Source of the DNA: Apostichopus japonicus
Lineage: Eukaryota; Echinodermata; Holothuroidea; Aspidochirotida; Stichopodidae
Assembly: GCF_037975245.1 (NCBI RefSeq)
Contig: NC_092574.1
Coordinates: forward strand, 13,599,713 to 13,663,712
Reading direction: 5' to 3'
Length of the DNA stretch: 64,000 bases
The notes below the pieces were generated by a model. It was not told the origin of the DNA. It made no database searches and saw only the letters and a program-made list of their open reading frames with translations. Shown here in pieces: positions 15,635-28,476 of this stretch. Position 1 is the first letter of the stretch. Each line of letters begins with the position of its first letter. Both the position numbers and the translations under genes were made by a program.

Positions 15635-16331
15635 CAGTGGCGTAGCCAGCATTCTATTGTTAGGGGGCAAGATTTTTCTTAAGGGGGCAAACCCCGTGAT
15701 GGTTGATGGTAGGAATTATCAAGTAATATATGAAATTGAATAATAATGATCTTTCAATTCCATCGTTTCGAAATACGCTATAGGGGCCTATGATCTAACA
15801 AATAACAGTAATGCAGCGTGTGTAAATGAATAAATTATTCCGCAAGTTATGAAAAGGATACAATGAATAAATAAGCTACTCTATTTCACTACATGCCCAG
15901 ATTTCCACACAAACAAGTTTCACTATATAGGCCTATAGGGCCTATACGTGCAGTGAAAATTCTCCACGAGTGGCATCATTGGTCGCTGAAAATGTACATG
16001 GGTTTCTAGCGCTAGTTTGTAATGGTTATACAACCGGCCAAATAATTGGCGCTTATTCTGTAGGACGATATTGATCAACGGTCTCCGTATGTGGGTATGA
16101 TGGAGGCCCAAAATGTCTGATTACCAAGTTCTGACCTTATAAGAAGTATAAACATGAGCCCTGAGGTATGAAGGTTTGTGATTAGAACTCGAAAAAATGT
16201 GAAAAAGAAGTATTTTGAATACATCACTGGATTTCATTGGGGGAGGGGGGGGGGGCAAGACTGTAGCACAAAGCAAATTTGGTGGGGCATTGCCCCCCCC
16301 CCCACCCTTGCCCCCTCTGGCTACGCCACTG
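15635..16331. mobile_element. 697-bp non-autonomous TIR element (MITE-like)
   Basis: Starts cagtggcgtagccag and ends with its exact reverse complement ctggctacgccactg, a 15-bp terminal inverted repeat. The inside is non-coding with G- and C-runs near both ends. The flanking 8-mers gtaataat and gtatgtat agree at five of eight bases, a possible eroded 8-bp target duplication. The CAGTGGCG terminus suggests a hAT-like origin, which is an inference. Confidence 0.75.
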
Positions 16332-16559
16332 GTATGTATATGTCATGAGAATAGAGGATTAACTGGAAGTAAGAGAATAAAGTTGATGTAAATGTGACTA
16401 TTTGCAACAGTAACATTGCGACATTGCAACTGACATGCGGAGATTATAACTGAGTCCCATCATTCGCGTGGGGTGTAAGCACAGGTGAGCTAATGCAGGC
16501 CACTTTTGCTGTGGCCCACTTTTGCTGTGGCTCGGCAAAAACATGAATTATTTCTTAAC

Positions 16560-16741
16560 AATTGCACCTGCTTAAAACTAGAAATTGATGTCACGATTTT
16601 GGATCTACATAGTTTTCCCTGTGCAAAAAAAAGGTCTAAGGGGATGGGGGAGGGGGCACCCCCTTAGACCCCTTCCCCAATATCAGTCGGGGAATCACAA
16701 GTCTGCCTCCCACCTCCGAAATTCTACTCCCGCCACTGATT
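16560..16741 (-). mobile_element. Probable MITE remnant
   Basis: On the minus strand this begins cagtggcgggagtagaatt and contains a G/C-rich self-complementary part around 16635-16670 (ggtctaagggg with cccttagacc). The other terminus is not clear. Confidence 0.35.
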
Positions 16742-17892
16742 TAACGGGGGAAGTGGGTGGGGCAGGGATCATTGCTCCTTTATCTAAACATTACCCTTCC
16801 CCTACCCTCTACTACCATCTTGTGCTGGGTTACTTATAAAACACCTGTTTGATTTTTTTTCATCATGAAAAGTACTTGAACTCTGCTTATCTCAAATAAA
16901 TAAAGTACGTGTGAACATGTCCACATGGCACTATATTGTAAGCAAATTTATGGAACAAACTGATAAAATGATGTCGGATGATGTACTGAAGATATGGAAA
17001 CTTTAGGGTGCCATAAATATGTTGAAGTGTTTAACCAATATTTTTTATGTCACTCGGTAACTATCGGCAAATGGTTAAATTGCTTAAAATGCAGAAAATT
17101 GTCGAATTTTGTAGTTTATGACTTTAAACATGTTGCAATAAAATGAGGAATTACATACTTAAAACAACTTTCCGAACAATATAAAACTTTTACTCTCTCA
17201 GCTAATGACTTGTAATTTCAGTTTCACATTTTCTTGACAATTAGGCCTAGTGAATAACACTTATCGCGAGAGATCACTTTTTTACATTTTGTTACAAAAT
17301 GTGGAATGATTAAATTTTGAAAAAATGTATTTCATTATTTCTCAGAAAATTAGTAAAATACTTACTTTTAGGTTAACTTTAAAATAATATTTTGCTGTAA
17401 ACATATTAAATCGTTTTTAGATTTGATAAGTAATTATTCTGTCATTTGGTATCAGACTAAAGAACGAATTAATCAGTTAATAAATGCACGAAAATCGGAA
17501 ACTGCTAGTTCGTTTTAATTGAACAATTTATCATTTTGTAATTTTGGTAATATATTAACTGGTCTTAGCATTATGGATGGTACCTTGACGTTTCCGTACA
17601 TAGGCCTATCCCAAAATGCCACGAGTAGTAGTCTGGGAGCATCTCCCAAAAAGGTCTAACTTCACGCAGTGTTTGTGCCAATAACTGTTTTGTGTGTGAG
17701 TTTGAATGTGGATTACACCCTGACCCCTACCCACCTGACCCATCCATATAAGCACACACGCGGGATCCGCGTTTGACCATACACGGGGATTGTCGCCATG
17801 GTCAATTGTTATAACAGGCTTTACATAAAGATCTATGCATGACTTTGTTCAATAAGTCGAAGAACTATCCTGGGTGTTTATGAGCGTATAAA
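16742..17892. other. Non-coding stretch
   Basis: AT-rich sequence with no supported gene or repeat. Confidence 0.4.
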
Positions 17893-18131
<239 letters not shown>

Positions 18132-18135
<4 letters not shown>

Positions 18136-19351
18136 AGACTAGTTGAGCGATCTTCAGACAGCTAACCGTGATGTGCAAAATGTAACTTGGAATATGAATT
18201 GTTTAGCTTGTGTATAGCTATATTCAACGTGCTACTTTAACTGAGAATTATACATGAACACATGAATTGTTATGTTATGAACAATGGAAAATCTCATATA
18301 GCTGCTAAAATCCACACACTTGATACTTTACATTAATGTAATGAAACTGCCTCATGAGGTGAAACAGCTGTGTTGATGAATCACGAACAAAGGGAGTAAG
18401 TGCGGGGGGGGGGGGCGGGGGAGAGATTGGGAATTTAATTCATCAGTAATGAATAGTTCATTTTTAAAGCAATCTATGAATTTAATAATCACAGTCAATA
18501 TTTTACATATGATTGTTCTGTACTTGACATAACAGTTTTTGTACGAATAAATATAAAATCGAATTTTTAATTCGAAAATATTCCACAAAAAAAATAAATA
18601 AACATAAACATAGAGAGTTAAAAATTTAACTTCATGTCGAACATTTTCTGTGAGGAAACTTACTGCATTGATAAACGTTGTTTAGTCCTTTCCAAGAAAG
18701 TGAGCGTCAGATGAAATTGTTTTTCCAATTACGTTATTAGTCCTGTTTATTCCTAAAACAAAGGTTTTCTTTATTCGTTTGCTTGTTTGTGGAATTAATT
18801 CAGATAAAATAAAATCACAGTGGGTGGCATGTTTATGTTGCGCTCTCTGGTTGCGTATTATCTTGTTTTCTTTTACCCTTTTACCCTTTTTCTCATTTTC
18901 ATTAGCTATTTCTCATACGTTTTTGGAATTAACGCAAGTATAAAAACACATCTTTTACATTTAGTTGTATACATTTGCTGAAATCCACCTATTATTGTAT
19001 TTCACATTTCCATAAAGCCCGAATGAAAGCCCCTCGTAGATATTTTTCGTGGAGGCCACGAATATATTGCTGTAATAATACAAGGATAATTCTTAGAGAT
19101 TAATTATTATTTAGGGCTTATCTTCTCAGACAACTGTTATAAAGTGTAAATAGGGTAGTTGCAGTTTTCATATTCACTGATAACAATATTAATTCGGTTA
19201 AAGGAGAAGTATGTAGTAAATCAAATGTTAACATTTTAAACCCTTCTGCTCTCAAAGGTATAGTGCCCCAAAAAACCAATTTGTTAGTGGTCTCATGTTT
19301 GACATAGATATGTTGGCGACAGTAACGGCAATATTACAGCGTGGTAAACAG
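18132..19351. other. Non-coding stretch
   Basis: AT-rich, with a G-run at 18404-18422. No gene seen. Directly after the microsatellite is gagcgatcttcag, discussed under rejected items. Confidence 0.4.
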
Positions 19352-20145
19352 AATGTCAGTATAGTGTTGTCAGTGTGTACAGTATCGGCAAGGTATTCTT
19401 ATAGTGTTACAGTATATATGAAAAGAGTGTTTGAAGTGTGTCGCCAGAGGGTTGTTACTGTTTGAGGTGTCGTCATAGTGTTGTTTAGTGTTACAATGTG
19501 ACAGGAGTGTTTGAGTTGTCGTCATATATTGTCATTGGGTGTAGTATATAGGTATAGTGTTGTCAGTGTGTACAGTATCGGCAAGGTATTCTTAGTGTTA
19601 CAGTATATATGAAAAGAGTGTTTGAAGTGTGTCGCCAGAGGGTTGTTACTGTTTGAGGTGTCGTCATAGTGTTGTTTAGTGTTACAATGTGACAGGAGTG
19701 TTTGAGTTGTCGTCATATATTGTCATTGGGTGTAGTATATAGGTATAGTGTTGTCAGTGTGTACAGTATCGGCAAGGTATTCTTAGTGTTACAGTATATA
19801 TGAAAAGAGTGTTTGAAGTGTGTCGCCAGAGGGTTGTTACTGTTTGAGGTGTCGTCATAGTGTTGTTTAGTGTTACAATGTGACAGGAGTGTTTGAGTTG
19901 TCGTCATATATTGTCATTGGGTGTAGTATATAGGTATAGTGTTGTCAGTGTGTACAGTATCGGCAAGGTATTCTTAGTGTTACAGTATATATGAAAAGAG
20001 TGTTTGAAGTGTGTCGCCAGAGGGTTGTCACTGTTTGAAGTGTCGTCATAGTGTTTTTTAGTGTTACAATGTGACAAGAGTGTTTGAGTTGTCGTCATAT
20101 ATTGTCAGTGGGTGTATTATATAGGTATAGTGTTGTCAGTGTGTG
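19352..20145. repeat. Four tandem copies of a 191-bp unit
   Basis: The marker agtatcggcaaggtattctt recurs at 19381, 19573, 19764 and 19955 (periods 192, 191, 191). Copies are nearly identical. The unit itself is made of shorter GTGTT/AGTGT-rich pieces such as agtgtttgaagtgt. A diverged continuation runs to about 20300. On the minus strand each unit shows a 64-residue frame that ends as the next begins, a consequence of the repeat and not gene evidence. Confidence 0.95.
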
Positions 20146-20729
20146 CTCTATCGGTTTGGAGCTGTCAGTGCGTGGAGTACTATCTCAGTGCTGCATGTAT
20201 ACTGTGTTGCCATTGTTGCATTGTGGACACAGTGTCTGAAGTGTTGGCTTAGCGTTGCCAACGATTGGAGTGTATACGTATAAGTAGTGAAATAGCATTG
20301 GCATTGTGCCCTAGGCGTATCGTCATGTTGGCATGCTATCATGTTGACGTGGTTTTCAGAGTTGATAGTTGGACAACTGTACTCCTTGTTTTACATCTTT
20401 CGCAGCTTAGGACATCGTTTGTATTATTAAGCATGCATGTCGTGTGCTAATTTATTAAGTGTAATAACATGAAAAATAAACAAAACAATGTAAAATGTCA
20501 CGTTGACTTGATTGAGTCGCAGATACAGAAGTTGTAAAAGATCACTAGCGCATTCTAAGAAGTCACGTGTTCCTTACATGTCACGTCTGTCAACGAGTGT
20601 ATGTAAGTGACAATTTAATTTACGTGTTGTTATCCAATGTCGTAATTTCCATATGAGTGGTTGTCGATTGACAGGCATGCAGGCCCGACAAAAACAAATT
20701 AATACCAAATATCCTACAATTGTTTCTCT
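20146..20729. other. Diverged edge of the 191-bp array, then plain sequence
   Basis: The TGT/GTG-rich character fades by about 20300. No gene seen after that. Confidence 0.4.
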
Positions 20730-21250
20730 GTCATGTCACTTATTGGCTTCCGTAGCCTCAGACGGTGACGCTGGACGTACACGCTGGTTTTAATGCTGTG
20801 ATATGTACAATAATCATTTTCAACGTGATTTGGCACATGCTGAGAAACATACGGCAGCATGTATTCATGAACAGGGATATGCTCAGGAATATTTGAGTGC
20901 CGGGCAGATTGTGCGGTAGTGTGATCCACACCCTGGGAGGGGGATCTCATGGGTGGGATACCCCTCCCCACTGGACAAATTTTGCACATGAAGTATGCTG
21001 CGGTGGTGCTATTTTATCCTATTCTGTGCCATGTATTCTACCAGATTTTGGTTATGGTAAAATTGGTAAAATTATCATCAAAAAGTGCCGGGCTGAAATG
21101 ATTAAAATACTGTTTGTGCTGGGCGGCATTCAGAACTGCTGGGCGCAGCCGCCCGGTGCCGCCCAGTGTGAGCCATCCCTGCATGAATACACAATCATGC
21201 GGCATTTCATGTGACCGTCACTAGCATCGAGAGCCATGTCACTCCTTTTT
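20730..21250. mobile_element. Fold-back element with nested CAGGGAT termini
   Basis: cagggatatgctca at 20873 and the reverse complement of the sequence ending gagccatccctg at 21182 match as imperfect TIRs. The match continues outward: gtattcatg before the left end pairs with catgaatac after the right end, and weaker similarity reaches a motif like ggcttccgtagcc on the left. The inner sequence contains a GC-rich ggcggcattcagaactgctg block. This looks like a long-TIR or two-layer MITE. Confidence 0.5.
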
Positions 21251-24200
21251 TTGAAGTCTTTCATTTTGTCCTTAAATAATTTAATTTATGAAAAGGAGAT
21301 ATAATTATTCCTTTAACTCTATTTCACATTATCATATAGTAATCGTAACTGTAACGTAACTGTGGCCACGATCTGCCACCATACCCCACAGGCGTTGGTA
21401 CCGTTTAAAGGCATGAAGACTCGCCCCAAACCGCGTGCCCCGCTCTGAAAAAGTAAAATTTCCGTTGCTTGCAAGTGAATTTTTTCTTGTCGCTACAAAA
21501 TGCAGACAGTAATGAAACGTGATACCTTGTTATCTTTTATCTGGACCTGAGATGTCAATCGCTGCAATGTACACTGTGTTGTGGGTATTGACCGTAGCTG
21601 CATGTATTGACTGTACACTAGTGTCTAATTACCGGCGGTAGCAAGCTGTGTGTATTTTCTGGGATCGATTGTAGTGTCTATAACAGTGCTGTTTACACCG
21701 CATTCGAAACTAGGTCAGATTACCGGCATCAGGCGTTTCTTTGTGCGCGAGTCTTCACTCCCTTTAAGCCACATGCTAAAACTTTGATTTTAACAGAAAT
21801 AGGTAAGAGTTGTGATCGACCCATGGAAACTTTCTTATGACTCAAGTTTGTTGGCTATCAAATGGGCTATCAAGACAAAATTCTGCGTAAAGCCTTCCTT
21901 TAACTTATCAGAGACTTGCAGACAAACCCATATTATCTTATATTTAGTTATGCATTGATATCTTTGATTATACATTGTATTTCATGGCCCCACTGCACAT
22001 CCTTCAATAGGGGCCTTGTGTAAAGTGTAATTAATTCAGTTACATTGGCAAACATGTAGTTTTCTCTCATTTGAGATGACCCTTTTTGAGGCCAATAATT
22101 TACATTAACAACGGCCGTACGAAGACATATTCTAGTAATGTTTACAAAAAAAGAAATTATAAATACATTATACTGCATATCAAGCCCTTAGTAACCAACT
22201 TATTGATTTCATATCAGCGCTACAAAAATAAGAAAAGCTCTCAACATGCTTGTAAACCTGAGACGGCCTCTAATGACCCCCTCCCCTCACAACCCCATTG
22301 CTCCGTAGCAAAAGAGTTATTATCAGCGAAAAATATCATTTGCTAGTTAAATTATATGAGTCTGTTAATGGGTTACCAAGATTAATATATAAGAGAAATT
22401 CTGATAAAGTCATCAACAAACAAACAACAAACGACCAAACAACAAAACAACAAACAACAAACAGAGAAAGTAAAATGATATGAAATTAACAAAACTAAAA
22501 CAGTCAGGTTTTGATGTAGACCTGCTTAGAGATACAGGGCAAATATATGACCAAAAACGTGTTCATATTTGTTCATTATCTCAGATATATACGGGACGTC
22601 AATATTAACATGCAATTATGAAATTGTGAACAGTTTCCAATACGAATCCATCCCATTTGAGGGATATGTCAGCAGGGCCAAACCCACTGGGGATGGGGGC
22701 AGGAGGCATGGTAGAGCATGTACCCTCTTTCCCTTCCAACAGATTAAACTTTATTCCAAAAAGTCTAACACTTTTATACCGTAAAACACCCACGCAAAGT
22801 AGTCGACACCGGCAACATTTAGATATTGTGCTGCACAAGTATAGTTATATTAGGTAGCTAATCCCCTGATACCAAAACAAAAATATCTCAAAAGGGAAGT
22901 GGAGGACCCCCTCACCCCCCCCCCATCCGCCTAGTCCTTAGACTCCTCCCACATAGACGGGCATCAGATAACGTTTGTGCACCCGCCCCCTCCTCTGCTA
23001 CCTCTAAAGAAAAACAAATCGAATTGTGGTGACTGTCATGTGAGTCGGTAATTTACTTAGTAAACTACAATAACAAAGAATTTATTCGCTTTTAAAATGA
23101 AGCCACATCAGGAAAAGTGTATGAAATATTATAAATAAATAACAAGTATCTGAGATTGTTACCATGACGACAAATAATCATGATTAGGTTTTGTGTATGT
23201 CTTTTCCATTACTTTTTTTCCTGGATAGGATATATAATTATACTAGTAGATAAATAACAAGATATGTATGCTTCAAGTAGATTGTAAATATAGCGATGAA
23301 TGCTAGATAAATGAAAGAATAGAGGGCAGTATATGAGAAAGGAGTTTATGCTTTAATGTGGTTGAATCACGCAAGGAGTTAGAACAGCATCCTCATTTAA
23401 ACGGGGGAAAAAAAATCAATAAACAAGACTCATTTATATGTAGGGTGTGCATAAGATAATCGTAGGCAGATCAAAATGCCAGCACAGATAGACTCAAAAT
23501 TAATCCTTACTTCTGCGACCTACGAGCCGCCAGTTGTATTTGTTAAAACTAACTCATCTAGATATAGCCATGAACCAATCCTAGTGCATGACTTAATTAA
23601 AAATGGCTGAATCTAGGGTTACCTCACGAGCTATACTCATCAACTAATTGTTGATTGCAGATTTGCGCGAACGTTCGCAATTAGCGAAGGAGGTGACCCG
23701 ATCGCCATAATGAGACAGGAAATTGATATTTCTTCACAAATATTACCTTTCTCTAATAATTAGTCTCTCTCTGTGGTCTGTACGCAAACAACAGGGCAGG
23801 ATAACCCTAAGGAAACGAAGCAGAAAACATGACACCACAGCATGGCTGTGTAACGCAAAACATACATATATATGTGAGGCATTCAAAGCTTTCACACTTC
23901 GGACCTCTTTGTTCCTCTCCGATCCTCTCCGGTTCTTTCAAATTAGACTTTAGAAATAGGCGGGCCCGAGGAAACATTTGTCACCAAGACATATCATATT
24001 ACGTCATATTTTGCTTAGTACCAAACCTTTAGTTACGTTTATATAATGAGGGACCCATAAGGAAGTTTCCGTGTGTAAGAAATAGAACACAAATCAAAAG
24101 ATAGTCTGTAATGCATTTATCTAATATAAGATGATGCATTATTTTGTATAAAAATGTTCGGAAACCCTGGTCCTTGTACAGATTCATTCAGACAACAAGT

Positions 24201-24299
24201 GACAGAAAATACAAAACACGATGCAGTTATTTAAAAAAAAGTTGAAACCGCCCAAAAATACGACTATTTTAAAGTCAATGCACATGGGAGGCAAGTTTA
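21251..24299. other. Non-coding stretch
   Basis: No supported gene. Contains an adenine/cytosine-rich piece near 22410-22460 (caaacaacaaa-like) and C-runs near 22905-22925. Short open frames are not longer than expected by chance. Confidence 0.4.
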
Positions 24300-24499
24300 C
24301 GGGTGACCATCATCATACACACGCACTAACACAACCAGAGCAATTTAAGGTATATTGAATGAAGGTTTTTCTTTTTGCTCTATTCATCTCAACTGAAGGA
24401 CATTGAATTATGCCAAGACACGGTAGCATTCTGCTACCTGGTTGGAATATCTGAAGTGGGCGGAGAATTCTTCCGAGATGCGTCCTGAGGAAGCCCCAC

Positions 24500-25170
24500 A
24501 CAATGCAGGCTAGGGAATGGACCCCCCGCCCACCACCACCACAGGGTCGCAATATATTCCTTGACAACTTTGTCAACGCAGTAAAACGCTGACTGGACGC
24601 AAGCAAAATCATAAGCAGCAACAACAACATCACACATTCGGAACGATCGGCATTGTCCCCATTGAGGAACAATGAACAAATTCTCATAACGCCTGCAGAC
24701 GTATAGGGGGTGTCATCCATGACTGATCTGTATTGTGTCGCTTAGGCAAAAACGACCACTTGGTGACATCGGTCCACCAATCCATTGACTCCACAGACCC
24801 TACCACTACCTACATCAAGGAACTCAAGAGACAAACTTGAGGTAGTGATACCAACGAGCCTATACAACCCCGGACGTTTTAGACGCTCTCCGTCTGATAT
24901 ACAAAAGCTGAATACACTTACAGAACATTGTCGAAGTGATCCCTGTGTGAAGGCCGAGATAACCATCGGGAAGTAAAATTATTTCAGGAGACGGCACCCT
25001 CTTCGAAAGGAATCTCGTCATCCATCGATGAAGTACTATGACTCTGCGATAAACAAATACCCAGCTTCGTCGTCCAAGCCACAGCAGACTTCCGATACAC
25101 AAACTCGGGGACGTACCATCTCCCTCTCCACCCACATACCTGCCACATTGGATGTCTCATCCTTGTAAAC
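24500..25170 (+). pseudogene. Possible decayed coding block, unidentified
   Basis: This block is richer in GC than its surroundings. In one plus-strand frame it reads as protein-like text broken by a few stops, with Ser/Thr/Pro/Asn-rich stretches such as SRNSRDKLEVVIPTSLYNPG and RHPSMKYYDSAINKYPASSS. Several minus-strand frames are also open, so strand is not certain. No domain is recognised. It may be an old transposon or gene remnant. Confidence 0.2.
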
Positions 25171-25179
25171 CAACAAACC

Positions 25180-27225
25180 AAATGGAGAAGGGATACAGGC
25201 CTGCGAAGGGACCCCGGTGTGCCAAATAGTTCAACCAGATCATGTGACAGAAATGGTCATGCTTGTTGAGTTTGTTGCAAGACACGTTTTGTTTTCTTCT
25301 GCTTCTCTTTTACTTTTGGTGATCATTCGATATTCAGAACAGGGGTATCGCCGTGGGGACCAATATGGCACTAAGGCATGCTAACATTTTTCATGTCTTA
25401 GCAAATAAGTTTCTCGACAAATCTGGGGGAAAAGGCCCTCTTTTTTATATCTTAGATGTGATGATGTCAGTATGTGACCTGGGATTATGGGACTGCTGTG
25501 TCTGAAACAGTTTCACCCAACCATAAGATTCACAAGTAAGAAAAGTCTGATTCCAAAATCCTTATCCCTTGAGAACTACCACTTTTCTCTTAGTGAGAGT
25601 ATAAGATTGGAACCTCTGTGTTTTTCCAAGCTCATTGATCTTCATACATATCGAGATTCCAATAGCATAACACGCTCCTCGTGTAATGAAATCCAGTTGC
25701 GTAACTAGGCAAACTGCATGCTTGACTACATTTACGTCATGACTAAGAACTCCTAGTAGCACCAACCTATTCAACAGAGTTTCCACCAAAACGTGCACTC
25801 GGTAAGGACATTTCCAATCCTCTCCGTATCCAATTTCCCCTGACCCCGCGATTCTTCGACTCTTCGCCTTGCTTTGGCATATACACACTTAACAACTAAA
25901 TACCTCAACAAGTACTATCTTTGTATTAGATCGATGTGCATCCTCAGCCCTACTGTACTACAAATAAAAAACAATACTATAAACGACACACACTTATATG
26001 CACAATTTTCTATGACTGCAAGTCTGTACATGCTGCACGGCTTCTACGTACACACGACACTCTCTTCATGACGTCAGGTTTCCTTCGAAGATGAATTCGA
26101 ACTTATTCTATAGCCAAGCCTATAGCCGGTGTCACTGTGACCTCTTTCGGATAAAATATTATGCCTCACATTACCCTCAGACAACACTGCAGTAAGGAAC
26201 CATTTCGCCTTGCATGCTCTTCATTTTAAACATCTTTAAACCTGAAGTAGAACTGAAGTACCCAAAGAAACCCCATTTCATGCTTCGTGAGACCAACAGA
26301 AAAGGCGAACATTAAGGGCTGTCTGTAGGGATTTTCTGGGACTTGTTTTAAGACTTTTATTAGAAGGGAATGGAAGTTACAAAAGTGGATGATTGACGAC
26401 AAATGTTAGGTCACACATCTTCTTCGACCTAGCTAGGCTCCGAGGTTAAAGCAGTTGTTGCATTTCAGTACTAACCATATAACATAACTAGATTTCATGT
26501 ACAGTATACTTCCAACCGATTCACGTATACGTTACAAATGGAATGTTCTATGCAAAGGTCCACTCAACTGATATTAAGATAGTTACTCAATTCGTATTTA
26601 ACTCAGAACAACAAGACATTACACAGTAATTCCTACGAGACTTGTTTGCAATGCCGATGGAAGTACATCTGCTTGAGAGTGATTAAACCTATTGCTTGAA
26701 AAGAATTTAAGCATCCTATCCAAACCTTATTTAAAAATGAGACATTTCCCTAAAAACCTTTCATATTTTAAATTATAGTTAATGAGTTAAGATATTAAAA
26801 TAAAGTCGATTCGACTCTCTACATTTTGTCGCTTATATCAACAGTTTTAGTAGCAACCACAAGTATAGAAAATCTAAAAAAAATAAAGGAAAAATTCCAA
26901 ACGCTGTTGCATAATTACATACATATCTTGAATTATCTTAATCATCTCCGTTGATGCAGCAAACGGGAAGTTTGGTATACTGATGTAAAGGTACTGTTTC
27001 AAAGAGAACTTACATATGAAGCACTGACAGTTACTTTAATACAGGACTATACCTCTTATACTCATTTTCCCTTGTGCCAATTCCGCCAATATCTATCTCC
27101 TTTTTCAACACTTTCAGATATTCCTTCGGTAGATCGATACCACTTGAGCTTACAGTCGCCATTCGTGTCTTCTCAAGTTTTCTCCCTCTTTGTAGCTAAA
27201 AACAGAGAGAACCTGTCCTACATAT
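25180..27225. other. Non-coding stretch
   Basis: Includes a minus-strand open frame of 108 codons (25562-25888) with no recognisable domain or good splice context. No other feature. Confidence 0.35.
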
Positions 27226-27475
27226 TACTTTCGCTAAAAGTTAATATTATTGCAAGGTTTCACACACTTACTTTGTTTTAGAGGTTTGTGACATGAGCTA
27301 TTGTATCTGTAAACAAATATTTTTACTGGAACATCTGGTCAGCTCGAGCTGATGGGGTGGAGTATAGAGGTGAAGGTGGTGGAACACGTATTACTTTTGC
27401 TGAAAGTTAATATTATTGCAAGGTTTCAAACACTTGCTTTGTTTTAGAGGTTTGCGAAATGAGCTATAGTATCTG
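27226..27475. repeat. Imperfect tandem duplication (~167-bp period)
   Basis: gttaatattattgcaaggtt followed by a cacttactttgttttagagg-type segment occurs near 27239 and 27404. The linking piece (taaacaaatatttttactgg with a ggtgaaggtggtgg end) at 27310-27385 recurs at 28478-28550, beyond the inserted LTR. The three pieces show that the LTR split a tandem array. Confidence 0.75.
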
Positions 27476-28471
27476 TGTCAGGGGTCGATCAATATAAAAC
27501 CCTTAGATGAACTACTTAAGGAATCTCTTATTATGCAACTGCAGTATCTCATTTGCATAAATGTGTGTATAACAATAGACCTAGTACTAGTGGTCATAAC
27601 TTTAAATTCCTTGGGCGGTGTTTGGAATGTTGCCTCTGTGAAAAATTAGTCATAGAGATAATCACTTCGCTCTGAGACGTCCCGCTGTAGATATTGGGAG
27701 ACGAGTTGGTCGGGGACCAGCACAGTGAAATAGTCATGATTTTTTAGTGAAAGTCAATTTTTTGAGTGAACCAGGTTTTAGATTGGAGCCTTGTCCTGGT
27801 GGTAACTTGTGACCTGAGAATTAGGTCAAACATTTGCTAAGAGAGGCGACATGCGATGTTCCTTTCGACTGCTTGAGAGGCAGAGATAACTTTGGGTGTA
27901 ACTTGGCGGCATGAGATAGAGCTGGGTCCAAAAATTAGCAGAAACGACATGCGATGTTCTTTGACTGCTCGGGAAGCAGAAAAGTGATATCGGGAGGTTT
28001 GAGAAGCCCTTATTATTATTTTCGATAATTAGCGAGGATACTATACCGAGCTAGTGAGCTGTTTATGTAAATTTAGTGATACAAGAATGCATGCAGAAAG
28101 GTATTATTTGGAAAAAAAAAAACTGGTTTGCTTGAACTAGAACTGAAACGTCGTACTTTTGATAAAAACCACAGCGGTGATATTTGAGAACTAAATCAAT
28201 GCACTTTGAGTCTTGAATTATGAACTTTATCGTGGAACTGGAGAGAAAGCCGTGTCGAGCTTAACCTGTATACAGTATAGGGACGAATCAATCTTCGTAT
28301 TATTATTATTCATTTGTATTCTAAATATTATTCTAAGAGGCCTCAAGTATCTTATGGTTTCGTAGAATGAAGTAAATTTTTGTGTTTAAAACTCGTATCA
28401 CTTCTTTTATCGATTCTATGTGTCAGACCTGCACCTGTTCCAAGGACCTTGTTTAGGGGGACCTTGTGACA
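27476..28471. mobile_element. Solo LTR, 996 bp
   Basis: Starts TGTCAGGGGTCGATC and ends GGGACCTTGTGACA, giving TG...CA ends with a 5-bp inverted terminus (TGTCA/TGACA). It is flanked by a perfect 5-bp duplication ATCTG (27471-27475 and 28472-28476), and removing one copy restores the host sequence found at 27305-27320. No internal coding region is present, so it is a solo LTR left by LTR-LTR recombination. An internal pair of cgacatgcgatgttc motifs is about 102 bp apart. The family is not identified; its LTR differs from the BEL element here. Confidence 0.85.
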
Positions 28472-28476
28472 ATCTG

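Noticed and set aside
18132-18162. A fourth hammerhead-like motif (minus strand CTGAAGATCGCT)
   Set aside because: CTGAAGA and a stem start are present, but GAAA and the NUH side are missing where the (TA)n tract begins.
19522-20098. Three identical 64-residue minus-strand frames
   Set aside because: They repeat only because the 191-bp unit repeats; no start context, splice signals or domain.
24313-24720. 135-residue minus-strand frame as a gene
   Set aside because: Overlapping frames are open on both strands, there is no recognisable domain, and there is a Gly/Trp run from a ccaccaccac repeat.
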